From Poecilobothrus nobilitatus (lineage: Eukaryota > Arthropoda > Insecta > Diptera > Dolichopodidae): a stretch of DNA of 64,000 nucleotides. The stretch spans positions 3,348,001 to 3,412,000 of the forward strand of contig OX352773.1 of NCBI GenBank assembly GCA_947095535.1. The letters are read 5' to 3'. The first letter of the stretch is position 1. Each line of letters starts with the position of its first letter. The translations under genes and the position numbers were made by a program. Positions 1 through 15,711 of this stretch are shown here, piece by piece. The notes under the pieces were generated by a model. It ran no database searches. It saw only the letters and a program-made list of their open reading frames with translations, and was not told where the DNA came from.

Positions 1-58
1 AATCAAAATTTTTTTTTTTCTACCATTTTTTTGAATTATTTTTTTTTTTTATATATAG

Positions 59-1851
59 GAATTACAGAAAAATTACCGTATTTAAAAGAGATTGGTATAA
101 CTGGAGCATGGCTATCACCAATTTTTAAATCACCAATGGCTGATTTTGGTTATGATATATCAGATTATAAAGCAATACATCCAGAATTCGGAACAATGGA
201 AGATTTTCATAATTTAATTAAAAGAGCTAAAGAAGTTGGTGTTAAAATATTTTTAGATTTAGTACCAAATCATACAAGTGATGAAAGTGAATGGTTTGAA
301 AAATCTGTAAAACGTATTGATCCATATACCGATTATTATGTATGGGATGATGGTAAAATAGTTAATGGTGAACGTAAACCACCAACAAATTGGGTAAGTG
401 CATTCCGTTATAGTGCATGGGAATGGAATGATGAACGTAAACAATATTATTTGCATCAATTTGCTATAAAACAACCAGATTTAAATTATCGTAATGAAAA
501 AGTTGTCCAAGAAGTTAAAGATGTTATAACATTCTGGTTAGATCAAGGAGTTGATGGTTTTCGTATTGATGCTGTACCATACATGTTTGAAGTTGAACGC
601 GATAAAGATGGTAAATTTCCAGATGAACCCTTAGATTCTACTTGTCCCAATCCAGATGATATTTGTTATACAATTAAAAAATACACACAAAATCAAAATG
701 AAACATATGATATGATATTCCAATGGCGTGAATTAGTCGATAACTATAAAAAAGAAAAAGGCGGTGAAACAAGAATTTTATTAACTGAAGCTTATACATC
801 ATTAGAAAATGAAATTAGATTTTATGGTGATGGTAAACGTAATGGATCACATGTACCATTTAATTTTGAATTAATTTCCTATATGAAAAATGACAGTACA
901 GCTACAGATTGGTCAAGAACAATTGATTCATGGTTAGATAGAGTACCAGAAGATTGCTATGCTAATTGGGTATTAGGTAATCATGATAATCATAGATTAG
1001 CATCTAGATTAGGTTATAATCGTGCTGATTTATTTAATATATTATTAAATACTTTACCTGGTAATGCAGTTACATATAATGTAAGTAAACATAAAATAAA
1101 AAAACAAAAAACTAAACGAAACATATTATTAAAAGGGTGAAGAAATTGGTATGACCGATGTTTTTATATCATGGGAAAATTCTGTTGATCCAGCTGCTTG
1201 TAACAGTGATCCAGAACATTATTATGCGATTTCTCGTGATCCAGCTCGAACACCATTCCAATGGGATAGCTCAAAACTTGCAGGATTCAGTAGTGGTAGT
1301 GAAACATGGTTACCAGTTTCCCAAGATTATAAAACCAAAAATGTTTTAATCCAATCTAGAGCTCCTTTCAGTCATTTACAAATTTTCAAAAAATTAACAT
1401 TATTACGTAAAGAACCAGCATTTCAAACAAAAAAATTAGTTAAAAAAGTTGTTGTCAATAATGTTCTCCTATATGAAAGGTTTGTTAAAAAAAAAAAATT
1501 ATTCTGTTGATTATATTTTTTTTATTATTTTCTTGTTAAATATAGAGAAGGATCTGGTGATAGGTATATTATTATACTTAATTTTGGAACAAAAAATGAA
1601 AAAATCAATTTAAAACAATATTTCCCACAAATTACGGATAAAGTTGAAATTATTACAACTTCAATTCAATCAAATTATACTGATGGGTGAGTAACACAAA
1701 TTATAATACCAACAATACAATAAATGACCGTTGTATCTTATATTACATTTAATTTTAAATTACAAACAATTACAGAGAAGCTATTGATGCCGCTTCATTT
1801 ATTGCTCAAGGTGAAGTTGGAACTATTGTAGCAAACGTTATCAACGAATAA
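59..1851 (+). CDS. Alpha-glucosidase (maltase) 1, GH13, 5' exon missing
   Basis: Secreted insect maltase (glycoside hydrolase family 13) that releases glucose from the non-reducing end of maltose or sucrose. Coding exons are read at 59-1080, 1136-1479, 1546-1686 and 1776-1851. Phases join without error, and all introns are GT-AG (55, 66 and 89 nt). The first exon, carrying the signal peptide and Ca-loop, lies left of the window: the exon at 59 follows an AG acceptor and opens with two bases that complete a Gly codon, exactly as in maltase 2 at 10444. All four GH13 signatures are visible: DLVPNHT near 260-280, GFRIDAV with the nucleophile Asp at 568-570, LLTEAY with the acid/base Glu at 787-789, and GNHD with the third catalytic Asp at 985-987. 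The C-terminal beta domain follows and ends in TAA at 1849-1851. No internal stop or frameshift is seen, so it is probably functional. The first intron in the window (1081-1135) has a weak pyrimidine tract, but reading through it hits TGA at 1138. Substrate specificity cannot be told. Confidence 0.93.
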
Positions 1852-1936
1852 TGATAATGATTTTCAGTATTTAATTATAAAGTTTTAAATTCAAATTGTT
1901 AAGAATTTTTTAAGTAAAATTAGAAAGAAATTGTAA

Positions 1937-1942
1937 AATAAA
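1937..1942 (+). terminator. Polyadenylation signal of maltase 1
   Basis: AATAAA lies 86 nt after the maltase 1 stop codon, at the distance expected for an insect 3' UTR. It is the first canonical hexamer downstream. No transcript evidence is available. Confidence 0.6.
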
Positions 1943-4900
1943 GTATAATATATAAAAAACAAAAATCATATTACATTATATATTCTTTTCCTTCTTTTTG
2001 CTTTAGAAAGTACTAAAACAAAAATAAAATATCTAAATGTTATTTAGAATATGGTATGTCTGTCTACACTAAAATATGCTCAATAATTGTGACTTTCATA
2101 TACAGCAATTTTTTCTTTATTAAAATGAACACCCAAATCGTTGACAATCAAATTTAACAAATATTTATGTGTGATACCACATCACTTGTTAAAGTGAAAA
2201 CTCCAACATATTGTTAAAACAGAATTAAATATTAAAAAAAAAAAATTAAAAACATGAAACAGAATTAAATATTAGAAATAACTAACGCGTCATATTTATG
2301 AATAAATCAAAAATATCGAAAATAAAATAAATACCAAATAATCGAACATAAAAATGACGAACTAATTCTATATATCTATGTATGTATCTATTGCGTTAAT
2401 GGCCGATTCAAGCAAAAGATTGAAGTTTCGAACCCAGCACTGGTCGATATAAGGGGTGTTTTACAAGTAGGATATTTTATGTAGGTCGTAAAATTATATT
2501 GAATTTTAACAGCTTTTAAAACAACTTATCAATATTTGCAGGTGCATTTTGATAAATATTTTCTTATATAGACGATCGAATTTAATCATTCTTAATTTTA
2601 AAAAATATAGCGCATGGGTTAATATATTTTCCATGGAATAAAAGCTTGATTAAGAGGGATGTCAGATCTGATAAAATTAGGAAAAGGTTCAATGTTACGT
2701 AATTTAAAAAGTTAAAGTTATTCAAAAACAAAAATGTAAAAAATTTAAAATTATTAAACTTTGAACGTATTTTTTCGTAATTCCGTATTTTGATAAGATA
2801 GAAACTAATCTAAATATTTGATAATAAAATGAAGAGGAATCAATCTTTCACCTCCTGTGTGAATATGAAGGGTTTTTGCTCTAAGAAGAAAGAAGTTTCT
2901 GGGAAATTTTTTCTTAAACAACCTTTCCGATCTGTTGGACTAAACAAATGTACATCGCTTTGTATAAAGCTCCCAATGGTTTAATTAGTAAAAACACTGA
3001 TCCAGGATATCACAAAGGCCTTAAACTGGCCTAAGTGTGCATCCTACCTACCTATCTACCTATCTACAGAATTCTTGAGTTCATTGGCGCAATACGCAAA
3101 TATTACTTACTCATTAAGGCCTATACAAGGCATTTAGCAGTGCACTTTCTTGGAAAACACCCTGTAAAATGTAAAATATATTGTGCTGAATTATTTCTTG
3201 TGAATAGCTAGCCAAAACTTTATTTTTCATTCGAAAAAAATAATTTAAAATAATTGTGATCGTTTTTCAATTTTTGCTAAATTTTTGAATCAAAAAAAAT
3301 ACAAATTTTAAAACTTAACATTGAATGCAAATGCCATCGGACCCAAATTCCATGAATTTACTCTTTTTTATTTTCATTAAACATAAAAATGTTATCTTCT
3401 AAAAAAAAAAGAAGAAAAACTAATAAATGTATAACAGGAACATGAGATTATGTAAAACTTTTTCATAAAACAAAAAAATATTTAAATTTAATTTAAATAA
3501 AAACAATTTAATAAAATAATCTTTTTCCATTTAATGTCCCACATTTTTAATTTTACTAAAAATAAGTAATCAACCTATCATTATAATATAATATAAAAAA
3601 AAAAAATAAAATAAAAGAAAATTTCTTAATATTCAATTTTCTAACCATAATTTAATTTTCTGATGACCTTTCTTCACACATTTTTTTTTTCCTGTTCTCT
3701 TTGTTTCCTCTCTTTGATTTTTTCTTTATTATTTTTTTTTTTTCAAGCGATTCAATCAAATAGAAAATGAATATGAAAAGCAAATAAGAGGGTGTTTAGA
3801 CTTTCCAATCCATTATTAAATAATAATAACAAAAGAAAAAAAATCAAAAACAAAAATGGAGGAAAAAAAAAATTTTAAATATCACAACCAGTAAGCAATT
3901 GATTCCTTTCACTTTCAATTAAAAACCTATTAAATTTCAATAAGGCTAACCACATGGGTACCATCATATTTATCATACATAGTTAATATACATACAAAAC
4001 ATCTAATTTTATATAAGCTTCTAACCTAGATATAATATATATGTATATACATATCTATTAACAACATTATACAATACATAAAGATCTGTAAATAAAAAAA
4101 AAATATTAATACAGTGTTAGCCATATAAATATAGGTAGTGTTATTAAAAAAAGTATCAAACAAATATTGAAATTTTTTACTACAGGTATTACATAAGTTT
4201 ATGTTTACCTCGATTATTAAAAAATAGGAACAGGTTGAGGGTCAGTGTGAGAGGTATGGAAAATGAGAATATATTGCCTTACCATAATATATAGAATGGA
4301 CGAAATAAATACATAATAATATAATCCCATTTATTTACTTTACTACTCCTATACCCCTATACCCCTCCCCCTACTTTACTTTCATTTTATTAATTATTCT
4401 GGTAATAAATTAAAATATTTTATTTATGTCTGGTATTAATGAAATGTTATTATATTTTTTTGTATGCTGTACACGTACTTTATAAGAAGTTTTATTAATC
4501 GAATTATGTTATCATGAATAGGTAAAAGTCGCTCTATCCATTATATTCTTACCATTTCCCAGTATTAAAATTACAATCTAATATTATAATCTATACGATA
4601 TAATAATATTTTTTCTTCCTCTATAATTAAATTGTTTTAGAGTTAAAGTAAAAATTTTTGAAGTAGAAAATCGATTTTTAGTATTTTTTTTTTTCGATAT
4701 ATCAGTCACATTATAGATGTAAACAGACCGATGAGAACTTTTATATAAATGAAATTTAATCGGATTTTTAAAAGAAATCTTTAAACTTCTAAATAACTAT
4801 TAAACTTAACTTTTGTTTTCTAATCATTTTCATTCTTATCATTAATTCTTTTACTAATACATGTGCCACTAAAGGATTGATGATTTCTTCTTAAATTTTT

Positions 4901-7439
4901 GATACAAGTATACATTTTTTGTACCATCTTGCAGTTCTATTTTAAATACCGGTACTGTATTAGTATAATGTAAAAATTTTAAGAAGGATAATAATTTATA
5001 ACGATGTGTTGGCATTCGTGACATATATAATACATATCCTTGCCTTATATTCAAGTAATACAACATTAGATTATTTTAAATTCGTTCGTTAACATCTATA
5101 AGATTGTATCAATTTTTCTTTCAATATTATAGTTTTCTTTTTCAAGATTGTTGTTGTTGTTGTTGTTGTTGTTGATAGTATTGAACTATATGTTCTGTTA
5201 AAATAAATTTAATATTATTTTAAAAAATAGATATAAAATTAGTCCATGAAAAAAATAGTTTAATTTTAAAGAAAATACGGATTTATGCATTTAAATTGTT
5301 TATCTATATCTTACAGCTTTTATAGAGTAGTATTAAAATTATAATGACATGAGATAATAAAGAAATTTCTAAACTTATTGTACATACTTGAATTTTTTTT
5401 AAATATATATATAGTGTTTTTTAATTTTAAATAGTACTTAGGAGTCCGTGATAATTCTTAAGAAATGTTTCTGAATTTCTTTCCGAAACAATTCTCAAAA
5501 AATTTTCATGAAGCAAAGAAATTTTGTCAGGATTTTTCTTGTCTAAAGTCTGTAAATTAATATCACTAAGGACATGAAATAATCTAATTAATTAGGCGGC
5601 TGGTAAAAAATTTCAGGTTTAGGAAATTAAATATTAGATATTATAATAATACTTATTTTATGTGTGAGCAATTTTAATGCTTAAATAATATTGACGGATA
5701 CAGAGAAACTTTTCCGTATACCTACAGATAAAAAAATGAAAACCCATATCGTAAAAGCCGTAAAAGTAAAAACAATCAGATATTTTTCTTTATAATTTCA
5801 AAAGAAAAATAAAAGTACGAGTATACAAAAAATAAATCGTGTTTGAAAAATGTTCTGTACATTTTTGTATTAAAGTTTCATTAATAACACAAAATAATAT
5901 ATATATATACATATTAAATTATTTCTTATAATGAAAGAATGGGATATGAGTTATATTATAAAAAATAAAAATAATTGAAAAAGTATAAGAAAAAGAGTCA
6001 TAAGATACAAAACAAAAGAAAAATACAGAAAAACAACAACAAACTGCAAAAAAAAATAAAAACAAAAGAAATTTTTTTTTTTTCCTTGAAGTTTTCATTA
6101 TAGAAATTTATTGAAATAAAAATAGGATTTTCTTGTTCAACGAATCTAATATTAAAATATAAGTATATTATTATTAATATATATATAAAATTTACATATA
6201 TACATACCATATTTTACATGTTTTTTTGAAATATACATGTGTATATAGGTACAATTATTTAAATTTCATTTTAATTTTCTTTAATTAAATTTCCTTTATT
6301 TTATCATCAGAAAATGTAATATTTTTTAAGTATTCATGAAAATTATAGTAAAATATTTAAAATTACTGAAATTTTTTAAATTATGTACATATACATTCAT
6401 TGTATATATATATTTATTTAATCTTTTTCTAAAAATATTTCCCTGCGTTAATACAATTTTAATTCTCCAAATTAGATTTTTTTAGATTCTTTCTAAATCT
6501 AAGATAATTTTTCCTTCATCTATAATTATTAATAGAATTCTAAAGCTTTATTTTACAGATTTAAATGCACATTCTATGATTAGCAAACAATTTAAGTTTA
6601 TTTTGTTTTTATTTAGGCATTTGTTAGAGTTTAAGCAGTCATTGATTTCTGTTAATCACTTACGTATTAAATTTTAAACTCGAAATTACCACCTTCAAGG
6701 AAAAAATTTCTTCCAAAAGGATACAAAGTATTTTAACACAAAAAAATAAAATTCAGCAGAAACCAAAAAAAAAAAATTCCCGCTGCTTATAAATAAAATT
6801 ATATTTAAAGCGAATAATAACTTTACCATAATTATATTTAAACTTAGTGTTTATTTTTTTTTTTCATTGAAATGATATCCTCGAAAAAGGGACAAAAAAG
6901 TTATAGTAAAAAAAAATTATAATAAAGTCCATAAAGTTATTTATTTTCCCTCTTCAACAAAATTTAGAGTACATATCTTTAAAATTTTTGAATGATTATT
7001 CAAAAGTTTTAAATACTTCAAAAATTAAGAGTTGATAATCAAGACCCATTTAGATCCTTAAAATAATGACATAATTACGGAACAAATAATAAAGTTTTTA
7101 ATTTAGTTTTTTTTTTTTTGTGGTGTAGGGTCAAAAGTTCCATTTGTCTTTTGACTAATTGATGTAATAATACTTGTTCATTTACAAATATGAAAATAAA
7201 ATATATTATACAATATACTATAAGCAGTGTACCACATGTCCATAATGGGATTATGATTAATTTATATGAGTTACAAGTCCAAAAATTAATTACATTATTT
7301 TGACCTGACAATTTATTGAAGGATATGAATACACTCAAAAATTTATATTTTTATTATTAAAATAAACATTATTTAAATCAATAAAAAATCTTTTGTAAAA
7401 TTTCTGGAAAAAAAACGGTAAACGTCATTTTGTAAAAAA
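1943..7439. other. Intergenic spacer, no gene seen
   Basis: Very AT-rich spacer between the two convergent maltases. Short open frames here (for example near 4869-5066 and 5998-6210) are low-complexity and match no family. A faint B-box-like motif (TTTCGAACCC) near 2427 may be a SINE remnant. Short TA and TATG runs are scattered through it. No coding exon or RNA gene is recognised. Confidence 0.6.
5148..5174 (+). repeat. (TTG)9 microsatellite
   Basis: Nine perfect TTG units. Simple repeat with no open reading frame around it, so not a poly-amino-acid tract. Confidence 0.9.
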
Positions 7440-7800
7440 AAAAAACGGATTCGCATAGAAAATGTTTTTTTGTTAAATTCACAAAATCAGAGTTTCAATA
7501 ATACGGTTAGCGGGAGTTTGTGTTTGTCACCACTTTACGAATCTGTATGTAATAATTTTATCCGGCAACATTTTTTCAGTCGACATTATGACGTTGATCC
7601 ATAAATTTCTAACAAAAAAAAATGACTGTTTGGAGACGGCAAGCAACCATAACTGTTTTAAGTGCTTTATTGTTGAAATATGTAATAAAAACAATAATTA
7701 CGAGGAATTTGGTTACAAAAATAGAGCAACTCGCTTTTTCGAGAATATATTTCAAAATAAAATATTTAGATGAAAGAAAATTTGTAAAATTTTATTACGA
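7440..7800 (+). repeat. Dispersed repeat family C, copy 1
   Basis: Carries two blocks that recur in the window. One is 'ACAAAATCAGAGTTTCAATAA' split around 7480-7502; the other is centred on GTTGAAATATGTA followed by A-rich sequence and GGTTACAAAA (about 7670-7730). The same blocks occur at 39410-39540, in both arms of the 33465-34290 foldback, and twice at 40480-40680 in reverse. No coding capacity and no clear termini, so class is unknown; a MITE or SINE body is possible. Confidence 0.5.
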
Positions 7801-8595
7801 ATGGGACTTTTGAAACAATGAGTTAAAACTCCAACTAAATAGATCAGGAATCTTAATGAGACTTCTTCACTTACTAAATGTCACATGAAACGTTTGTTTC
7901 ATAAATTCGTACGTTCAAAGATACAAAAGAACTTTTAGCAGTGGGTATTATGCCACTCACCCTTTTTTCCCCATAGTTTATTTAAATGTTGAGAAAAAAA
8001 GTGTAAAATATCTTGTTTTGACTTCTTTTTAGTAAACTTTTCTGTCCATGGGTACATTAAATATTTAAAAAGAAAGAAAATTTTAGGACATCAACAAAGT
8101 TAAGAAATTTTTAAATTAAAGTTCACAAATAACCCCTAGTAAGTAGAATTACGTAGGTTGTCAGTAAATAAAACAGTGAACAAACAAGTTTTCAGGTACG
8201 AACCATAAGATCAATATTGATAGTAGTTATACGGTAAAAATTGTAAATACAAATAAATTAAATTATTTTAATGATCCCTCTATATATAGAACTTTTTTAT
8301 TTCATATTTTTATTATGTTTTAATTATATCGGAACAGTTAACAGAATCTAAATCATATCTTGTTTATAATAACTAAACCCAACCCAAAAATTATTAATTG
8401 TTTTATAATTGAAGTTGGATCGGATTACAATGGATCAAATGCATGAAATTGAGTTCCAGCTTCCAGAGTAGTTTTTGTTTGAAAAGTGATTTTTGAGATC
8501 TAGTTCAGTTTTATGTAATAACTTGATCAATTAGGCGCTAATATACTAATAAATAATTTTAATCAAAATTACATGTCTACATTTTAATTGTGTGT

Positions 8596-8601
8596 TTTAT
8601 T
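8596..8601 (-). terminator. Polyadenylation signal of maltase 2
   Basis: AATAAA on the minus strand, about 58 nt beyond the maltase 2 stop codon. Position and sequence fit a poly(A) signal; no transcript support. Confidence 0.6.
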
Positions 8602-8658
8602 GAAAATTTCTTGTTTTAATATACAAAAATTGGGAATTCACATAAATTAATATTTAAA

Positions 8659-13168
<4,510 letters not shown>

Positions 13169-13254
13169 TCAAACTTTTTTTTTTTTTTTTGTGTTATGGT
13201 CAACAATTGCGAATTGAATTCAACCGAATAATGTTTTGTTAGAAAAAAACTTTA

Positions 13255-13264
13255 GCTTTTTATA
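13255..13264 (-). promoter_or_regulatory. Candidate TATA box of maltase 2
   Basis: TATAAAAAGC about 115 nt upstream of the maltase 2 ATG. It is the only clean TATA-like box near the start, in a strongly AT-rich background where chance matches are common. Initiator not identified. Confidence 0.4.
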
Positions 13265-13792
13265 GTAAAAAAGTTTTAATGCCTTTATATCATATTGCTG
13301 GTTCTTTTATTTATTTTTTCTTTTTTTTTTGTTTGTTTTGTTTTTAAGATACTTTTATTTTGTAGTTTAGTTTTAGTTTCTTGTTTACAAGTTTTTAGTT
13401 AATTTTCAATATATTCATAAATTTTTTTAAAATAACTATTTGTACAGCTTGTATACTTGAATTTTATATTGAATTTTTTTACAAAATAAATATAAACAAT
13501 ATTTTTCCAATAATGAATTCAATAAAAAAAATTTCCTTTTTTTTTTTTTGTTTTTTTTTTGTACAATAAAATGAATAAAAAATTATTAAAACATTGTGAA
13601 AACAAATTGCATTGTTTTATAAATGCAACCCTTTATTTATATAGTTTTTTGTTTAACTTGTTAATATTATACGATATGATCATAGATACGAAAAAAACCA
13701 ATTGAATAATTTTAATAATTTTCTTTTTATAAAAAGTCAATAGGTTTGCATAAGTATACCAATTATTTTTCTACGGTTCATCTTGTATTTAA

Positions 13793-13995
13793 AAACAAAA
13801 GATTTCAGAAAATAAGATGTGGTTGAAAAGACCCGTCAAAGTTCAAAAACGTCCTATTGTCAAATGTATATTATGTATATCTCAGAAAACTGCCAACCGA
13901 CAGGACATTTTTTTTTTAGTTTTATAAATCAATATAAAAGTTATACAATTTTTTTCAATTTAAGATTTAAATTTACCATTATGTTCCCCACAATT
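13793..13995 (+). mobile_element. HINE-B internal fragment upstream of maltase 2
   Basis: Matches the HINE-B core order: CTCAAAGTTC-like, ATATATCTCA, AAACTGCCAACCGACAGGA (compare AACGCCATTCGACAGG at 23610), AATATCAAAATTATACAATTT-like, then AATTTACCRTTATG. Both ends are missing. The short open frame here (13819-14004) is a by-product. Confidence 0.6.
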
Positions 13996-14279
13996 ATAGG
14001 CTAATAAGCCTTTTATTTATTTATTTGTTTAACTCAAATATTTTTACAATAAATTTCTTAAGATTAAAATTAAGCTACAATTTACAATTTACTTCTGCTT
14101 ACATATATAAAATTGAAATAAAAAAAAAATTAAGTATTAGCAAGGTCAATATATGAGACCATAATTAATATAAAGATATAATGAAATTATTAAATAAAAG
14201 TCAGCTCCTGTCCGAAAATCACTTGGTACAGCCTATAAATAACCGAACATTCGACATATTATTTGAAAGATTCCAACTA

Positions 14280-14965
14280 TTCCATAGCATTTGGAAAGGA
14301 GTTGATTCTCTATTCCGCTGATAAAAAAGTTGAGCAAATAACACAAAATGTTCAAAAAAAAACTCAACTTTGCTATTGATTATTGCAAGGTATGGTTATT
14401 AAAAATCAACATAGATAAATACCAAGCAATTCTTTTCAGAAACACTATTTTGTTAAGATAAAATAATAATATCGAAATAAATGGGAAAACCTTCCACTTA
14501 AAAGTTTCAAATTCTTCAATAATTGATAAAAAAATATCTGTCAAATATTTAGGTGTCGTTTTGAATCAACGTTTAAAGTACAATGATAATATTAAAAAAA
14601 AATTAGCAAAGAGAACAAAAGTATTTATGGCAGCCAAAAATCTTTTCTATAATAAAATTAAGAATTAAAGAGTAAAGCTTATCAAACTCTAGTTAGACCT
14701 ATCATTTCATATTCTAGTTAGACCTATCATTTCATATATGGTTCAACATTAGTGCAAGTCTAATGGAAAAAATTAGGAAATTTGAGCGAAAATGAATAAG
14801 AATTTGCTTAAATCTACATAAAAAACCAGAAACGGACTACAAACGGACTTTTTATTTTAACAAATGTTTATACCATAAAGTTAGTATAGTTAGCTTCGAT
14901 TAATAAAATTAATCCGTAATCATTTTGATTGATCTCTTAAAATTTATGAAAATGCTTTATATCCT
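14280..14965 (+). mobile_element. Jockey-like non-LTR retrotransposon fragment
   Basis: Translation in shifting frames shows the end of a reverse-transcriptase ORF: YSADKKVEQI, KINIDKYQAILFRN, then VKYLGVVLNQRLKYNDNIKKK, YQTLVRPIISY, and finally MEKIRKFERK and a CLNLHKKPETDY-like stretch. This order (INxxKT...VKYLG...H/NIKKK...RPIxxY...RxxxKPxTDY) is that of the RT thumb and C-terminal region of Jockey-clade elements. Stops and frameshifts show it is dead. A 23-nt direct duplication (TAGTTAGACCTATCATTTCA) occurs at about 14690-14740. No 5' part, endonuclease domain or poly(A) tail is recognised. Confidence 0.7.
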
Positions 14966-15284
14966 ATATATCCTATATATATACCATAATGAAGAGTATA
15001 TTAAAGGATGTTTAAAATTTTTATAATTGATAGCACTCGAACATTTTATTTACCTTGATTCGAAGCGTCATATTTGAAACCAAGAAACCTCTCATTCAAA
15101 ACAACCTAACCTATAAATAAATAGCATAAATTTAAATTATAAACATAAACATAAATTTAAAACATAGTTTAACTAAAATAATAAAATGTTATTTTAAGAT
15201 TTAATTGTTAAGCAGACTAACATAAATTTTAGTTTTATAAGCCTTTTCTGCTTTTAAAAAGTTAGAACAAAAAAACAAAAATAT

Positions 15285-15440
15285 ACCGTTATGTTAAAAC
15301 TAAATTTTTTAAAATTCATATATCCGGAATACCCCTAGTTAGAATCTTTAAAGAATTAAAAAGATCTTTCAAAATTAGCATCAACATTTGGGGCCAAAAA
15401 AAAAAGCAAAATTTGCTATACAAACTTTACTTCAAAGTAA
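15285..15440 (+). mobile_element. HINE-B core fragment
   Basis: Shows the short ordered blocks ACCGTTATGT, TATCCGGAATACC (from 'CTCCGGCACGC') and 'AAAATTAGCATCAAC' that follow each other in HINE-B at 23697-23830. Heavily diverged, no termini. Confidence 0.45.
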
Positions 15441-15525
15441 AACGTGAAACTTAATAAGTGTTGTATCAATTAAACAAAATTGCTTTGATTTTATTTTTAT
15501 TACATTTTTATTACATTTTATATTT

Positions 15526-15703
15526 TTTTTAGTGGATTCCCCTGCCACATAAATGTAGCTAGGAAATTACACGTCAGGAGTGGCAGTAAATGTCGTAAGA
15601 AGGAATTATTCTTACGACGTGTGTGGGATTCAAACCCACAATCCCTCGGTGTTTACAGCGTATTTTATTCGCTCTTATCCACTAGGTCACCGAGATCCCC
15701 CTC
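15526..15703 (-). mobile_element. tRNA-derived SINE, family S3, copy a
   Basis: Reverse-strand head CTCGGTGACCTAGTGGATAA (A box TAGTGGATAAGAG) and B box GGTTTGAATCC. The body contains a CGTCGTAAGAATAA...TTCTTACGAC hairpin and CATTTATGTGGCAG. An 8-nt direct repeat TTATATTT flanks it (15518-15525 and 15704-15711), a plausible target duplication, though weak in AT-rich DNA. Related sequence occurs at 26075-26200 and 43533-43590. Confidence 0.65.
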
Positions 15704-15711
15704 TTATATTT

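Noticed and set aside
259..474. Minus-strand open frame opposite maltase 1
   Set aside because: Antisense shadow of a clear GH13 exon.
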